A stretch of DNA of 64,000 bases from Flavobacterium psychrotrophum (GCF_003403075.1 NZ_CP031557.1:2108001-2172000), one strand, 5' to 3'. Positions 8,555-18,872 are shown, counted from the first letter of the stretch. Notes: generated by a model not told the origin, from the sequence alone. Translations and numbers: made by a program.

Positions 8555-9559
8555 ATGAGACAGACAAATTACAACGGGGCATTACAGAAACCTCTCAATT
8601 CAGGTTTCAACGCAAAATCAGTTTCAACAGAAGTAGCCAGAGGAATAGACCTTACAAGCAAAATTGCCATTGTAACAGGTGGAAATACGGGGATTGGGCT
8701 CGAAACAGTAAAAGTACTGGCAAATGCAGGTGCAGTAGTAATTGTCCCGGCAAGGGACATTGAAAAAGCAAAAAGGAACCTGCAGGGAATTGCCAATGTC
8801 GAAATAGAAGCGATGGACCTGATGGACCACAAATCCATCGACGCATTTGCAGAAAAATTTCTGGCTTCGGGCAGGCCTTTACACTTGCTTATCAACAATG
8901 CGGGAATTATGTGGGTTCCGCTTCGCAGGGACAATCGCGGGATTGAATCTCAATTGGCAGTGAATTATTTAGCACAGTTTCAACTAACTGCCAGGCTATG
9001 TACAGCATTAAAACGTGCAAATGGTGCAAGGGTTGTAAATGTTTCTTCGCAGGGACATCAATTTGCACCTTTCAATTTTGACGATCCGAATTTCATACAT
9101 CGTGAATATGAAACCCTGCAGGGTTATGGGCAGTCCAAGACAGCTGTCAATCTATTTTCGCTTGAACTGGACAACCGCATAAAGGAGTTCGGTGTCAGGG
9201 CATATTCACTGCATCCCGGTTCTATCGCAGGAACCGAATTAGGAAGGGAAGCATCTTTAGAGCTGTTTATAAAAATGGGCTTTTGCGATGACAAGGGAAA
9301 TATGCTTCCCGAGGTTAGCGCTTCTTTAAAAACAATTCCACAAGGAGCATCTACGACAATTTGGTGTGCTACAAGTCCACAACTAAATAACCTTGGCGGT
9401 GTATACTGTGAAGACAATGACATTGCCGAACTATATTGCGGGCAGGAATTTTCGTCAGGTGTTAAACCTTATTCGTTAGAGGAAGGCAACGCCAGAAAAT
9501 TGTGGAAATGGAGCGAGGAAATAACAGGCATACTATTTCCGGTTGATCGAATTTTGTAA
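8555..9559 (+). CDS. Short-chain dehydrogenase/reductase (SDR)
   Basis: This is a 334-residue NAD(P)-dependent oxidoreductase. The Rossmann nucleotide-binding motif TGGNTGIGLETV is at about residues 40-51, the NNAG motif appears in LLINNAGIMWVP, and the catalytic Tyr-x-x-x-Lys is in GYGQSKTAVN. Length and C-terminal region resemble the retinol-dehydrogenase-like SDR group often annotated simply as oxidoreductase. The substrate cannot be told. It is the first cargo gene after mobB and is followed by an AraC regulator on the same strand. It is not a close copy of the other two SDR genes in the block. Confidence 0.88.
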   Translation: MRQTNYNGALQKPLNSGFNAKSVSTEVARGIDLTSKIAIVTGGNTGIGLETVKVLANAGAVVIVPARDIEKAKRNLQGIANVEIEAMDLMDHKSIDAFAEKFLASGRPLHLLINNAGIMWVPLRRDNRGIESQLAVNYLAQFQLTARLCTALKRANGARVVNVSSQGHQFAPFNFDDPNFIHREYETLQGYGQSKTAVNLFSLELDNRIKEFGVRAYSLHPGSIAGTELGREASLELFIKMGFCDDKGNMLPEVSASLKTIPQGASTTIWCATSPQLNNLGGVYCEDNDIAELYCGQEFSSGVKPYSLEEGNARKLWKWSEEITGILFPVDRIL

Positions 9560-9682
9560 ATTTGAGGCAATGGGCGTTACAAGGGTTTCACCGTGCTATA
9601 TTGAAAAGGGAAGGAGTAAATACGAGATGGCCACCTGCATTTGAAAGTATTATTTTTGAACAGTATACATTACATAAGCTAT

Positions 9683-10495
9683 ATGGAATTTCATTTAAAA
9701 TATATAACAGACGATATTAAACTTTCCTGTTACGAAGACAAGTTGTTCAAAACTGAAGTCGTTTTTGATCATCATATGCTTGTGTGGTTTATTTCGGGTG
9801 AAACCAAAATTATTCAGGCAGATCAAAATTATGTATTTAAAGCTGGGGACATTTTTCTTATCCCAAGAAATCAATTAGCAACAATTATCAATTATCCGAA
9901 AGACGGACTGCCCCATAAATCAGTTGTAATGCACTTAACTATTGAACGGCTAAGGGAGTTTTACACAAACCTAAATGTAAAAACAAAAGTTTCTGCAACA
10001 CAAAAAGTTCGAAGTTTTGACAAACACCCTTTTTTGGAAAGCTGCCTTGCTTCGTTGATACCTTATTTTGACCTGCAGGAAGCTTTTCCCGAAAATATAG
10101 CTTCACTAAAGATTACTGAAGCAATCTCAGTCCTTAGAACGATTGACAAAAGCATCGACGACATATTGGCGAATTTTGAAGAACCGCATAAAATTGACTT
10201 ATCCGGTTTTATGGAAAAGAACTTTATGTTCAATATGCCTCTGGAAAAATTCTGCTACCTGACCGGACGAAGCATGACAACTTTTAAACGTGATTTTCAC
10301 AGGATTTACAATACAACGCCACAGCGTTGGCTCACACTAAAGCGGTTGGAGCTGGCCCATTACCAACTTTCAAAAAAAAATAAAAAACCTGTTGAAGTGT
10401 ATTTAGAAACAGGCTTTGAAAACCTGTCGCATTTCTCCTACTCTTTTAAAAAACATTTCGGTTACACCCCCACAGAATTGATTGGTCAGGATTAA
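9683..10495 (+). CDS. AraC-family transcriptional regulator
   Basis: This protein has 270 residues from the ATG at 9683 (MEFHLKYITDDIKLS); the frame is open 14 codons earlier only from a TTG. The N-terminal half is cupin-like (LVWFISGETKII, then GDIFLIPRNQ). The C-terminal half is the double HTH of AraC proteins, with MPLEKFCYLTGRSMTTFKRDF and the second helix pair in PVEVYLETGFENLSHFSYSF and KKHFGYTPTEL. It probably controls the SDR gene upstream. It is distant from the two AraC genes at 10803 and 12954. Confidence 0.88.
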   Translation: MEFHLKYITDDIKLSCYEDKLFKTEVVFDHHMLVWFISGETKIIQADQNYVFKAGDIFLIPRNQLATIINYPKDGLPHKSVVMHLTIERLREFYTNLNVKTKVSATQKVRSFDKHPFLESCLASLIPYFDLQEAFPENIASLKITEAISVLRTIDKSIDDILANFEEPHKIDLSGFMEKNFMFNMPLEKFCYLTGRSMTTFKRDFHRIYNTTPQRWLTLKRLELAHYQLSKKNKKPVEVYLETGFENLSHFSYSFKKHFGYTPTELIGQD

Positions 10496-10607
10496 AATGA
10501 GCGGTAAATTTTTGGAATCACTTGCTTTTCCAGCTATCAGAATTACAAAAGCCAAATCCAGTCAAGGTATTGAAATAGACTCCCACATTTCCCAGTCCGG
10601 TCTTTAA

Positions 10608-10721
10608 AGCCTTTAAATTCATGTCCGGACATTAAATATTAGTAAAATGCAGGGAGAAGATGATTTAAGGGGGTTGGCCAGGATAATGGCGTTCATGCGC
10701 GCGGTAAGTATGTTACTTTGA
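10608..10721 (+). pseudogene. Truncated copy A of the mobC 5' end and its leader
   Basis: About 108 bases match the DNA just upstream and at the start of intact mobC (16693-16802) at most positions. The ATG at 10647 gives MQGEDDLRGLARIMAFMRAV and runs into a TGA after 24 residues; intact mobC begins MQGEDDIRGLAKIMAFMRAV. Past GCGGTAAGTATGTTA the sequence departs from mobC and instead matches DNA downstream of copy B. It marks an old boundary between mobB-linked cargo and mobC. Confidence 0.85.
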
Positions 10722-10802
10722 AAACCAAATGAAAAGAAAGAGGAAATATCGAAGACGACAGTAGTAGGTTTAATACAATGAAAATAAATGCTGCCCGGGC
10801 AA

Positions 10803-11717
10803 TCAATTAAACAACTGCCTGAATTCTAACGGCGAAACGTTAGTTTTTGTCTTAAAAAGTTTACTGAAGGATTGCGGGTGTTCAAAACCCAATTGAAAAG
10901 CTATCTCACTTACGGTTAAATGGGTAGTGGATAATCTTTCTTTCGCTTTTTCTATAAGCTTCAGGTGAATGTATTGCTGCGCGCTTTGTCCTATCTGTGA
11001 CCGAAGCAAATCACTTAAATATCCCGGCGACAAATGCAATTGTTCTGACAGAAACTGTACGGTTGGCACACCCTGATTTACCGTCTTTTGGGTAGCAAAA
11101 TAGTCATCTAAAATGGCTTCCGTTTTTTGAAGGACATCGTTATTAACCCCTTTACGTGTAATGAACTGCCGTTTATAGAATCGGTTGACATAACTAAGCA
11201 ACAATTCTATCTGGGAAACAATCACTTCCTGGCTGAACTCGTCCACACGGGCATTGATTTCCTGTTCCATGATTTTATACACCGATAAAATGACCTCCCT
11301 TTCCTGGCTGGATAAATGCAATGCTTCATTCATCGAATACGAGAAATAACCGTACTGCTTAATTTTCTCTGCCAATGGATATCCTAACAAAAAATCAGGG
11401 TGTATAAGCAGCAGATAAGCATACGTATTCCTGTTGTATTCATTACTTCCTACCAGCTGGTTAGGCGCCGTAAACAACATACTGCCCTCATTAAAATCAT
11501 AATAATCCTGCCCGTATTTCAACCTGCCGCTATTTTGCGTAATGAAGGTTATTTTATAGAAATCCAGCACATCATAAATAGGTGCCATGTCCGTATTAAA
11601 AGGATTGCTTTCATTGAAATGGACCAAACTTATGAGCGGGTGCTGGGGTTTGGGTAAACCAAACGCCTCGTGGCTTTCCGATATGGAGCGAAACCGTACT
11701 ATGTTCTTATTTTTCAT
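10803..11717 (-). CDS. AraC-family regulator (paralogue 1)
   Basis: This is a 304-residue AraC/XylS regulator. The N-terminal part (residues 1-180) includes DFYKITFITQNSGRLKYGQDYYDFNEGSMLF, broken here to its key blocks FYKITF and YYDFNEG. The C-terminal HTH region ends with SEIAFQLGFEHPQSFSKLFK and NVSPLEFRQLFN. The gene at 12954-13868 has almost the same C-terminus, and the similarity extends past both stop codons into the mobC remnants, so the two are duplicates. It lies 69 bases downstream of an SDR gene on the same strand and is probably cotranscribed with it. Confidence 0.9.
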   Translation of the reverse strand: MKNKNIVRFRSISESHEAFGLPKPQHPLISLVHFNESNPFNTDMAPIYDVLDFYKITFITQNSGRLKYGQDYYDFNEGSMLFTAPNQLVGSNEYNRNTYAYLLLIHPDFLLGYPLAEKIKQYGYFSYSMNEALHLSSQEREVILSVYKIMEQEINARVDEFSQEVIVSQIELLLSYVNRFYKRQFITRKGVNNDVLQKTEAILDDYFATQKTVNQGVPTVQFLSEQLHLSPGYLSDLLRSQIGQSAQQYIHLKLIEKAKERLSTTHLTVSEIAFQLGFEHPQSFSKLFKTKTNVSPLEFRQLFN

Positions 11718-11786
11718 TATTCAAATCTAATCAAAAAACCTTTGGCGGATGTATTGGCATCGCCATAGGTTCTTTCTTTTTAAATA

Positions 11787-12560
11787 TTACCAGGGAAGTA
11801 CATTGTCAGCACCGGCAAAATCGGCCGGTCCTGTAAAGCTTCCATTGGGAAGGTCTTCTGCTAGTGCTACGCGTATGGGTTCCAACGAGCCGTGTTCCAC
11901 AGTATCGGTTCCCTGAAAGTTATTGAGTGCTGTCGCCGTGAAGCCTGGGCTTACCAAATGAATTTTGATGTTGGTGTTTTCCAATTCATTGGCTAAAGAC
12001 AGGAAAATTCCGTTAAGTGCCGTTTTAGATGCCCCATATACTGCGTCAAATGCTGCACGGTACGGATTTTGGGGATTCGCATTTAATGTAAGTGAACCCA
12101 AAGCACTGGATACGGTAACAATACGTGCAGCTGGTGCGTTTTGCAGCAGCGGTAATACTGCCTGTGTTACCGCAAGTGTGCTAAATACATTCGTGTCCCA
12201 AACCGTACGCAGCTCACTCATAGAAGCAATGCTGGGCTTTTGGGCACCTAATACCTCTTCCATGGTGCGCCCTTCTTTTCCGGCATGAGAAATGGCGGCA
12301 TTGTTAACCAATAAGGTAAGATACCCGGATTCGTCCTGAATTTTTGCTACTGCTCTATTGATGGTATCCGTATCGGTAATATCCAAATGGATGGCTTTGG
12401 CAGCATTGCCGATCGCAGAAGCCGCAGCTTCCCCTTTTTGCAGGTTTCTTGCCCCAACATACACCGTATACCCTTCAGTAGCTAACGCTTTAGCGACCTG
12501 AAATCCAACTCCGGTATTGGCACCTGTTACAAGTGCTACTTTTTTTTTGTTCGTCTCCAT
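11787..12560 (-). CDS. Short-chain dehydrogenase/reductase (SDR)
   Basis: This protein has 257 residues and starts METNKKKVALVTGANTGVGF. The nucleotide-binding TGANTGVG motif, the NNAA motif in LLVNNAAISHAG and the active-site YGASKTALNGIF are all present, so the enzyme should be functional. Length and motifs resemble carbonyl reductase-like classical SDRs using NADPH. The substrate is unknown. A tandem operator-like repeat lies 50-85 bases upstream of the start, shared with the promoters of both aldo-keto reductase genes. The AraC gene at 10803 follows. Confidence 0.88.
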   Translation of the reverse strand: METNKKKVALVTGANTGVGFQVAKALATEGYTVYVGARNLQKGEAAASAIGNAAKAIHLDITDTDTINRAVAKIQDESGYLTLLVNNAAISHAGKEGRTMEEVLGAQKPSIASMSELRTVWDTNVFSTLAVTQAVLPLLQNAPAARIVTVSSALGSLTLNANPQNPYRAAFDAVYGASKTALNGIFLSLANELENTNIKIHLVSPGFTATALNNFQGTDTVEHGSLEPIRVALAEDLPNGSFTGPADFAGADNVLPW

Positions 12561-12614
12561 AATTTTATCTTTAAAAATTTAATACCCCAAAATTCCAGTA
12601 TATTGATGCGGTAG

Positions 12615-12647
12615 TTGTAGTCAGATCAGGAATTATTGTAGCCTAAT
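12615..12647 (-). promoter_or_regulatory. Tandem half-site operator upstream of the SDR gene at 11787
   Basis: TTGTAG occurs at 12615-12620 and 12636-12641, a 21-bp period. The second half reads GGAATTATTGTAGCCTAA, which matches GGTAATTGTTGTAGTCTAA upstream of the aldo-keto reductase gene at 15728 with few changes. Direct repeats with a period of 21 bases are typical of AraC-family binding. The assignment to any one regulator is inference. Confidence 0.55.
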
Positions 12648-12798
12648 CGAGGATTGCACTTAGTAGGTGCCCGATGGTAAAAGTCCCTGAAAATAACAAT
12701 CAACACCAACAGTGCCATTTACTGCTATCCGCAGCCAAAATAAAAGGACTAAGTTCCACACTTTTTAAATTCAAACCTGCTTAGTTAAGATTTTTGTT

Positions 12799-12880
12799 GT
12801 GCAGGGAGAAGACGATTTAAGGGGCTCGCCAAGATTATGGCGTTTATGTGTGCAGTAAGTATATTACTTTGAAAACTAAA
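12799..12880 (+). pseudogene. Truncated copy B of the mobC 5' end
   Basis: From GTGCAGGGAGAAGACGAT at 12799 the DNA matches the start of intact mobC at 16732 and copy A at 10647. One G of the GGGGG run has been lost, which shifts the frame after eight codons, and the ATG is now GTG. After the GCAGTAAGTAT block it follows copy A, not mobC, through the gap and into the 3' end of the AraC gene at 12954. It is a decayed scar at a module boundary. Confidence 0.8.
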
Positions 12881-12953
12881 TGAAGAAAAAGAGAAAACAT
12901 CGAAGAGGATAGTAATATGTTTAATGGAATGAAAATAGATGATGCCCGGGCAA

Positions 12954-13868
12954 TCAATTAAACAACTGCCTGAATTCCAAAGGCGAAACGTTTGTTTTTG
13001 TCTTAAAAAGTTTGCTGAACGATTGCGAATGTTCAAAACCCAGTTCATAAGCTATTTCCGAAACGGAAAGATTTGTAGATGATAATTTTTCTTTCGCTTT
13101 TTCTATGATTGCACTCTGAATATATTGTTGTGTATTTAGCCCCGTCAAGGAACTCAACATATCACTAAGGTAACGTTGCGATAGCTTTAATGCTGTGCTG
13201 ATATATTTTACCGATGGCAGACCGTTTTTCAGGCTGTTTTCTTTTTCAAAATAGTCGTTTAACAGCCTGTCCAATGAAGTTACGATATCGTGATTGACTG
13301 CTTTTCGGGTAATAAATTGCCTGTTGTAAAAACGATTGCTGTAATTCAATAATAATTCTATTTGCGATACCAAAACATCCTGGCTGAAACCGTCAATATT
13401 GTTGTCCAGTTCATTGGCTATCGTAGCAAATAAATTGGCAATAATTTCTTTTTCCTTTGCCGATAAAAATAATGCTTCTGAAACATCGTACGAGAAAAAC
13501 CCATAGTGATGTATTGTTTTTCCTAAGGGGTAATTTCGTATAAAGTCCGAATGGAAATACAAGGCAATACCCTCATAGCTATCAATATCTTCTGGTGGAA
13601 AAACAACTTGTTTGGGCTTTAAAAATGCTAACCCGCCTTCTTCAAAATCGTAATATCCCTGCCCGTATTTTATTTGTCCTGTAAATGTAGGCTTAAAAGA
13701 AATTTTGTAAAAATCAAGGCTTACTTTTTCCCCTTTCGGAAACATGTCTATCGAAACATTATTGTAGTCAACCACTGCGATCAAAGGGTGCAATGGCGCA
13801 GGAACTCCCAAAACACGCACAAGTTGCGATATACTATTAATGTGGTTTATGTTAGGCTGTTGTTGCAT
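12954..13868 (-). CDS. AraC-family regulator (paralogue 2)
   Basis: This is a 304-residue AraC/XylS regulator of the same length as the gene at 10803. N-terminal blocks FYKISF, KYGQGYYDFEEGG and the HYGFFSYDVSEALFLSAKEKE region correspond to those of the first copy. The C-terminal HTH block SEIAYELGFEHSQSFSKLFK and the end NVSPLEFRQLFN are almost identical to it, while the N-terminal halves have diverged. That pattern fits either recent duplication followed by selection on ligand binding or gene conversion of the 3' part. It lies five bases downstream of an SDR gene and ends an SDR-AraC operon with the aldo-keto reductase gene. Confidence 0.9.
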   Translation of the reverse strand: MQQQPNINHINSISQLVRVLGVPAPLHPLIAVVDYNNVSIDMFPKGEKVSLDFYKISFKPTFTGQIKYGQGYYDFEEGGLAFLKPKQVVFPPEDIDSYEGIALYFHSDFIRNYPLGKTIHHYGFFSYDVSEALFLSAKEKEIIANLFATIANELDNNIDGFSQDVLVSQIELLLNYSNRFYNRQFITRKAVNHDIVTSLDRLLNDYFEKENSLKNGLPSVKYISTALKLSQRYLSDMLSSLTGLNTQQYIQSAIIEKAKEKLSSTNLSVSEIAYELGFEHSQSFSKLFKTKTNVSPLEFRQLFN

Positions 13869-13873
13869 TTTGT

Positions 13874-14623
13874 TTACGAATTTAATCTATTTTGTTTTGC
13901 CGGGCGAATAACAATGTCGCCAATTTCAACATCGTCAGGCTGGCTTATTGCATAAATTACAGCATTGGCAATGGCTACCGGATCTATAGCAATTTGTTCC
14001 ATTCCTTTTTGAACAGCTGTTTTCATTTCTTCGTTTTTTATGTTGTTCGCAAAGTCTGTTTTTACAAACCCGGGCGAAATGCCTGTAATGCGAATGTTTC
14101 CGTCGGACTCCTGACGAAATGCTTCTGCAATAGTGCGAATGGCATTTTTAGTTCCGGCATAAACGCCCTGCATTGGCACGATCTTTATACCTGAAGTTGA
14201 AATAATATTGACGATATGCCCCGATTGTTGTTGTTTAAAAACGGGAATTGCAGCAGCCATCCCATACAAGACACCTTTAAGGTTAATGTCGATCATTTCT
14301 TCCCAGCCATCAATATCCAATGCGTCAATGCGGCTTAACTGGCTGACGCCTGCGTTGTTTACAATGACATCTAATTTTCCGTAGTGTTCCACTGCTGTAT
14401 TTACCAACCGGGCCAGATCGGCTTTATCCTTTACATCAATTGTAGTACTGGCAGCTTCGCCACCTGTACTTTTAATTTCTTCAACAAGTTGTTGTAATGG
14501 CTCTGTTCGTCTTGCTCCCAAAACAACCTTTGCCCCGTTTTTTGCTAATTCTATAGCAATGGCCTTACCCATACCGCTGCTTGCACCAGTAATGGCTATA
14601 ACTTTATCTTTGATATTTTCCAT
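13874..14623 (-). CDS. Short-chain dehydrogenase/reductase (SDR)
   Basis: This protein has 249 residues, the classical SDR length. TGASSGMGKAIA is the nucleotide-binding loop, VIVNNAGVSQLS holds the NNAG motif, and YAGTKNAIRT supplies the active-site Tyr and Lys. The sequence is closest in style to YdfG/serine 3-dehydrogenase-like oxidoreductases of Bacteroidota, substrate unknown. It lies between an aldo-keto reductase gene (10 bases upstream) and an AraC gene (5 bases downstream) on one transcript. The three therefore probably act together, with the operator at 15684-15709 as the control point. Confidence 0.88.
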   Translation of the reverse strand: MENIKDKVIAITGASSGMGKAIAIELAKNGAKVVLGARRTEPLQQLVEEIKSTGGEAASTTIDVKDKADLARLVNTAVEHYGKLDVIVNNAGVSQLSRIDALDIDGWEEMIDINLKGVLYGMAAAIPVFKQQQSGHIVNIISTSGIKIVPMQGVYAGTKNAIRTIAEAFRQESDGNIRITGISPGFVKTDFANNIKNEEMKTAVQKGMEQIAIDPVAIANAVIYAISQPDDVEIGDIVIRPAKQNRLNS

Positions 14624-14633
14624 TATGTTCGTT

Positions 14634-15641
<1,008 letters not shown>

Positions 15642-15683
15642 TTAATTTCAGGTACAAAATTGCTGATTGTTGTGCTTTGAGAA

Positions 15684-15709
15684 GTAGTCAGGTTGGTAAT
15701 TGTTGTAGT
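15684..15709 (-). promoter_or_regulatory. Tandem half-site operator upstream of the AKR gene at 14634
   Basis: GTAG occurs at 15684 and 15705, a 21-bp period. The 17-mer TTGGTAATTGTTGTAGT at 15693-15709 is repeated without change at 16595-16611 upstream of the other aldo-keto reductase gene. The identical site in front of two separately transcribed genes argues for one shared regulator. An AraC protein from this block is the obvious candidate. Confidence 0.6.
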
Positions 15710-15727
15710 TAGATTTTCAAACGTTAT

Positions 15728-16531
15728 TTAAACACTGTAAATTAGTCCGCGACCTTTATCTAACGATTTTATCGTTGCCATATCATCAGCAGACAACTCA
15801 AAGTCAAATACATTGAAATTTTCCTCTATCCTTTTCACGTTCGTTGATTTCGGGATAACAACTACTTTCCTTTGAATTAACCATCGCAGAACCACTTGGG
15901 CAACACTCTTATTATACTTGCCTGCAAGCACTTTTAAAGGTTCATCATTAAAAAGATTATTTTTACCCTGGGCGAAGGGTGCCCAGGACTCCAACTGTAT
16001 GCCTTGAGATTTCAAAGCGTTCTGCATTGCTGTTTTTTGGGAAAATGGATGGGTTTCCACCTGGTTGACTGCGGGTACCACACTATGCTGTTTAATTAAA
16101 TCTGAAACCTGGCTTATTTTGAAATTACTTACACCTATAGCCCGTACTTTACCTTCCCTGTATAAATCTTCCATTGCGCTCCAGGAAGAATTTATGTCTC
16201 CCTGCGGTAGATGGATTAAGTAGAGATCCATATAATCAAGCCCCATTTTCTTTAGCGATGCTTCAAAAGCGCTTTTTGCATTTTCATATCCGTGATCCGC
16301 GGGTAAAAATTTTGTAGTCACAAAGATTTCTTCCCGTCTGATATTACTTTTCTTAATGGCTCTGCCCACCGATGCCTCATTGTGGTATGCCGCGGCGGTG
16401 TCTATGAGCCTGTAGCCGATATTTAATGCATGTAGCACCGACTGCTCACACTCAGAACCGTCCCGAAGCAGGTACGTACCAAAACCAAGAAGCGGGATTT
16501 TTACCCCATTATTTAATAGTATATGTTCCAT
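15728..16531 (-). CDS. Aldo-keto reductase (2,5-diketogluconate reductase-like)
   Basis: This is a 267-residue AKR of the AKR5 type. The sequence shows GFGTYLL, IDTAAAYHNEASVG with catalytic Asp and Tyr, VTTKFLP with catalytic Lys, and LYLIHLPQGD with catalytic His. The cofactor-binding segment VVVIPKSTNVKRIEENF is intact. It is related to DkgA/YvgN glyoxal and diketogluconate reductases, but the substrate cannot be assigned. It has its own upstream operator (16585-16611) and is the cargo gene nearest to intact mobC, which reads the other way. Confidence 0.9.
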   Translation of the reverse strand: MEHILLNNGVKIPLLGFGTYLLRDGSECEQSVLHALNIGYRLIDTAAAYHNEASVGRAIKKSNIRREEIFVTTKFLPADHGYENAKSAFEASLKKMGLDYMDLYLIHLPQGDINSSWSAMEDLYREGKVRAIGVSNFKISQVSDLIKQHSVVPAVNQVETHPFSQKTAMQNALKSQGIQLESWAPFAQGKNNLFNDEPLKVLAGKYNKSVAQVVLRWLIQRKVVVIPKSTNVKRIEENFNVFDFELSADDMATIKSLDKGRGLIYSV

Positions 16532-16584
16532 TTTACACTGACTTTAATTACAAGTGCAAAATTCTTAATAGCCGTCTGATGAAA

Positions 16585-16611
16585 TGTATCTGAATTGGTA
16601 ATTGTTGTAGT
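16585..16611 (-). promoter_or_regulatory. Tandem half-site operator upstream of the AKR gene at 15728
   Basis: TGTATC at 16585 and TGTAGT at 16606 form two half-sites 21 bases apart. The right half is the 17-mer TTGGTAATTGTTGTAGT (16595-16611), identical to the one at 15693-15709. The site lies 54-80 bases upstream of the reductase start, a fitting distance for an activator. Confidence 0.6.
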
Positions 16612-16731
16612 CTAAAATAAAATAATGACCTCCAAAACCAAACACTGTCAAGCACCGCCGGTGAGTGCCACATTCTTATAGACAAAATGTAGAGCCTTTA
16701 AATTCAAGTCCGAACATGAAAAATTAAAGTA

Positions 16732-18741
16732 ATGCAGGGAGAAGATGATATAAGGGGGCTCGCCAAGATAATGGCGTTCATGCGTGCGGTAAGCATTTTA
16801 TTGGTACTGATGCATTTTTACTGGTTCTGTTATGGCGTTTTTTTTGATAAAGGCTGGACGTTACAGCTAATTAATACCATACTGTCTGGTTTCCAGCAAA
16901 AGGCAGGCTTATTCTCCGAGTTGCTGTACACAAAGCTATTTGCTTTGGTGCTACTTGCGTTAAGCTGCCTGGGTACCAAGGGGGTTAAAAATGAAAAGGT
17001 AACCTGGCGCAAGATCAACAGTACACTTGTGTTTGGTTTTGCGTTATTTTTCTTCAATACGCCCTTATTGAGGGCTTTGGGTACTACCGGGGTATTCTTG
17101 TACATACTTACCACAAGCGCGGGATATATTGCATTAATGGTAGCCGGTGTCTGGATGTCCCGTTTACTGCGCAACAACCTCATGGATGATGTATTTAATA
17201 TGGAGAATGAAAGTTTCCAGCAGGAAACACAATTGATGCAAAACGAGTATTCGGTTAACCTTCCTACAAAATTCTATTACGAAGGGAAGTGGAACAAGGG
17301 CTGGATTAATATTGTGAACCCCTTCAGGGCGACCACCGTGCTGGGTACACCGGGTTCCGGTAAATCCTTCGCCATTATCAATAATTATATCCGGCAGCAT
17401 ATTGAGAAAGGGTTTGCCATGTACATCTATGATTTTAAATTTGACGACCTGTCTACAATTGCCTACAATCACCTGTTGCATAATACTCACGGCTACAAAG
17501 TAAAGCCGAAATTCTATGTGATCAATTTTGACGACCCGCGCCGCAGCCACCGCTGCAACCCCATTAACCCGGAGTTTATGAGTGATATTTCCGATGCCTA
17601 CGAATCGGCCTATACCATCATGCTGAACCTGAACCGGAGCTGGATACAAAAGCAGGGCGATTTCTTTGTGGAATCTCCGATTATCCTGTTGGCCGCTATA
17701 ATTTGGTTTTTAAAGATTTATGATAACGGAAGGTACTGTACATTTCCCCATGCCATTGAATTACTGAACAAAAAATATGCGGATGTGTTTACGATTCTCA
17801 CATCGTATCCTGATTTGGAAAACTACCTGTCACCCTTCATGGATGCCTGGCAGGGCGGCGCGCAGGACCAGCTACAGGGACAGATCGCCTCAGCAAAGAT
17901 TCCACTGTCAAGGATGATCTCGCCCCAGCTCTACTGGGTAATGACCGGCGATGATTTTTCATTGGACATTAATAATCCAAAGGAACCTAAAATACTTTGT
18001 GTGGGTAACAACCCGGATCGCCAGAATATTTATTCTGCAGCCCTTGGCCTGTACAATTCAAGGATTGTAAAGCTGATCAATAAGAAAGGGCAGCTTAAAA
18101 GTTCTGTAATTATTGATGAGCTACCCACGATTTATTTTCGTGGGCTGGACAACCTGATTGCAACTGCCCGGAGCAACAAAGTTGCCGTATGCCTGGGCTT
18201 CCAGGACTATTCGCAACTGACCAGGGATTACGGGGATAAGGAAAGTAAGGTGATCCAGAACACGGTCGGCAATATCTTTAGTGGGCAGGTCGTAGGGGAA
18301 ACGGCCAAAAGCCTTTCGGAACGCTTTGGGAAGGTCTTGCAGAAAAGGCAAAGCATGACCATCAACCGCAGCGATAAATCCACGTCTATCTCTACACAGC
18401 TGGACAGCCTTATACCGGCTTCCAAGATAGCGACACTTACCCAGGGGATGTTCGTGGGCGCAGTCTCAGACAATTTTGACGAGCGCATCGAGCAGAAGAT
18501 CTTCCATTCGGAAATTGTGGTAGATACAGAAAAAGTAGCAGCGGAAGAAAAACACTATCAAAAAATACCGAACATACGGTCATTTACCGGTAAGGATGGT
18601 AAAGATAACATGGTACGGGAAATTGATGATAATTACCGCCAGATCAAACTCGACATTGTAAATATTATTGATTTGGAGCTAACCCGGATAAAAAATGACC
18701 CCGATCTCGCACATCTTGTACCTACGCAAAACAAGAAATAG
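16732..18741 (+). CDS. mobC: MobC, VirD4-like coupling ATPase
   Basis: This is the coupling protein that delivers the relaxase-DNA complex to the mating channel, 669 residues. It has N-terminal membrane segments at about residues 16-36, 64-80, 98-112 and 118-142. A Walker A motif GTPGSGKS is at 205-212 and a Walker B-like stretch SSVIIDELPTIYF further on. Start MQGEDDIRGLAKIM is fixed by conservation with the two truncated copies. In related elements it follows mobB directly; here 8.3 kb of cargo separate them, so it must have its own promoter, probably in 16612-16731. Confidence 0.93.
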   Translation: MQGEDDIRGLAKIMAFMRAVSILLVLMHFYWFCYGVFFDKGWTLQLINTILSGFQQKAGLFSELLYTKLFALVLLALSCLGTKGVKNEKVTWRKINSTLVFGFALFFFNTPLLRALGTTGVFLYILTTSAGYIALMVAGVWMSRLLRNNLMDDVFNMENESFQQETQLMQNEYSVNLPTKFYYEGKWNKGWINIVNPFRATTVLGTPGSGKSFAIINNYIRQHIEKGFAMYIYDFKFDDLSTIAYNHLLHNTHGYKVKPKFYVINFDDPRRSHRCNPINPEFMSDISDAYESAYTIMLNLNRSWIQKQGDFFVESPIILLAAIIWFLKIYDNGRYCTFPHAIELLNKKYADVFTILTSYPDLENYLSPFMDAWQGGAQDQLQGQIASAKIPLSRMISPQLYWVMTGDDFSLDINNPKEPKILCVGNNPDRQNIYSAALGLYNSRIVKLINKKGQLKSSVIIDELPTIYFRGLDNLIATARSNKVAVCLGFQDYSQLTRDYGDKESKVIQNTVGNIFSGQVVGETAKSLSERFGKVLQKRQSMTINRSDKSTSISTQLDSLIPASKIATLTQGMFVGAVSDNFDERIEQKIFHSEIVVDTEKVAAEEKHYQKIPNIRSFTGKDGKDNMVREIDDNYRQIKLDIVNIIDLELTRIKNDPDLAHLVPTQNKK

Positions 18742-18753
18742 GTGTTAAAAAAA

Positions 18754-18788
18754 AAGCCTCTAACCGGGATAATTCCGATTAGAGGCTT
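18754..18788. terminator. Hairpin after mobC
   Basis: AAGCCTCTAA at 18754-18763 pairs perfectly with TTAGAGGCTT at 18779-18788, and CGG/CCG extend the stem inside the loop. A run of A before the hairpin becomes a T-run on the minus strand. It therefore looks best for minus-strand transcripts, with weaker use for mobC. Confidence 0.65.
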
Positions 18789-18872
18789 AAAATTGAACAT
18801 TTCATAGTGTATTGGTTATAAACAGAAAGTAACGTGGTATTATAGAACACTCTCGTGCACTGCAAGCAATAA

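Noticed and set aside
12785..13048. Minus-strand open frame of 87 codons near copy B
   Set aside because: It overlaps the 3' end of the AraC gene in another frame and crosses the mobC scar, so it is a chance frame.
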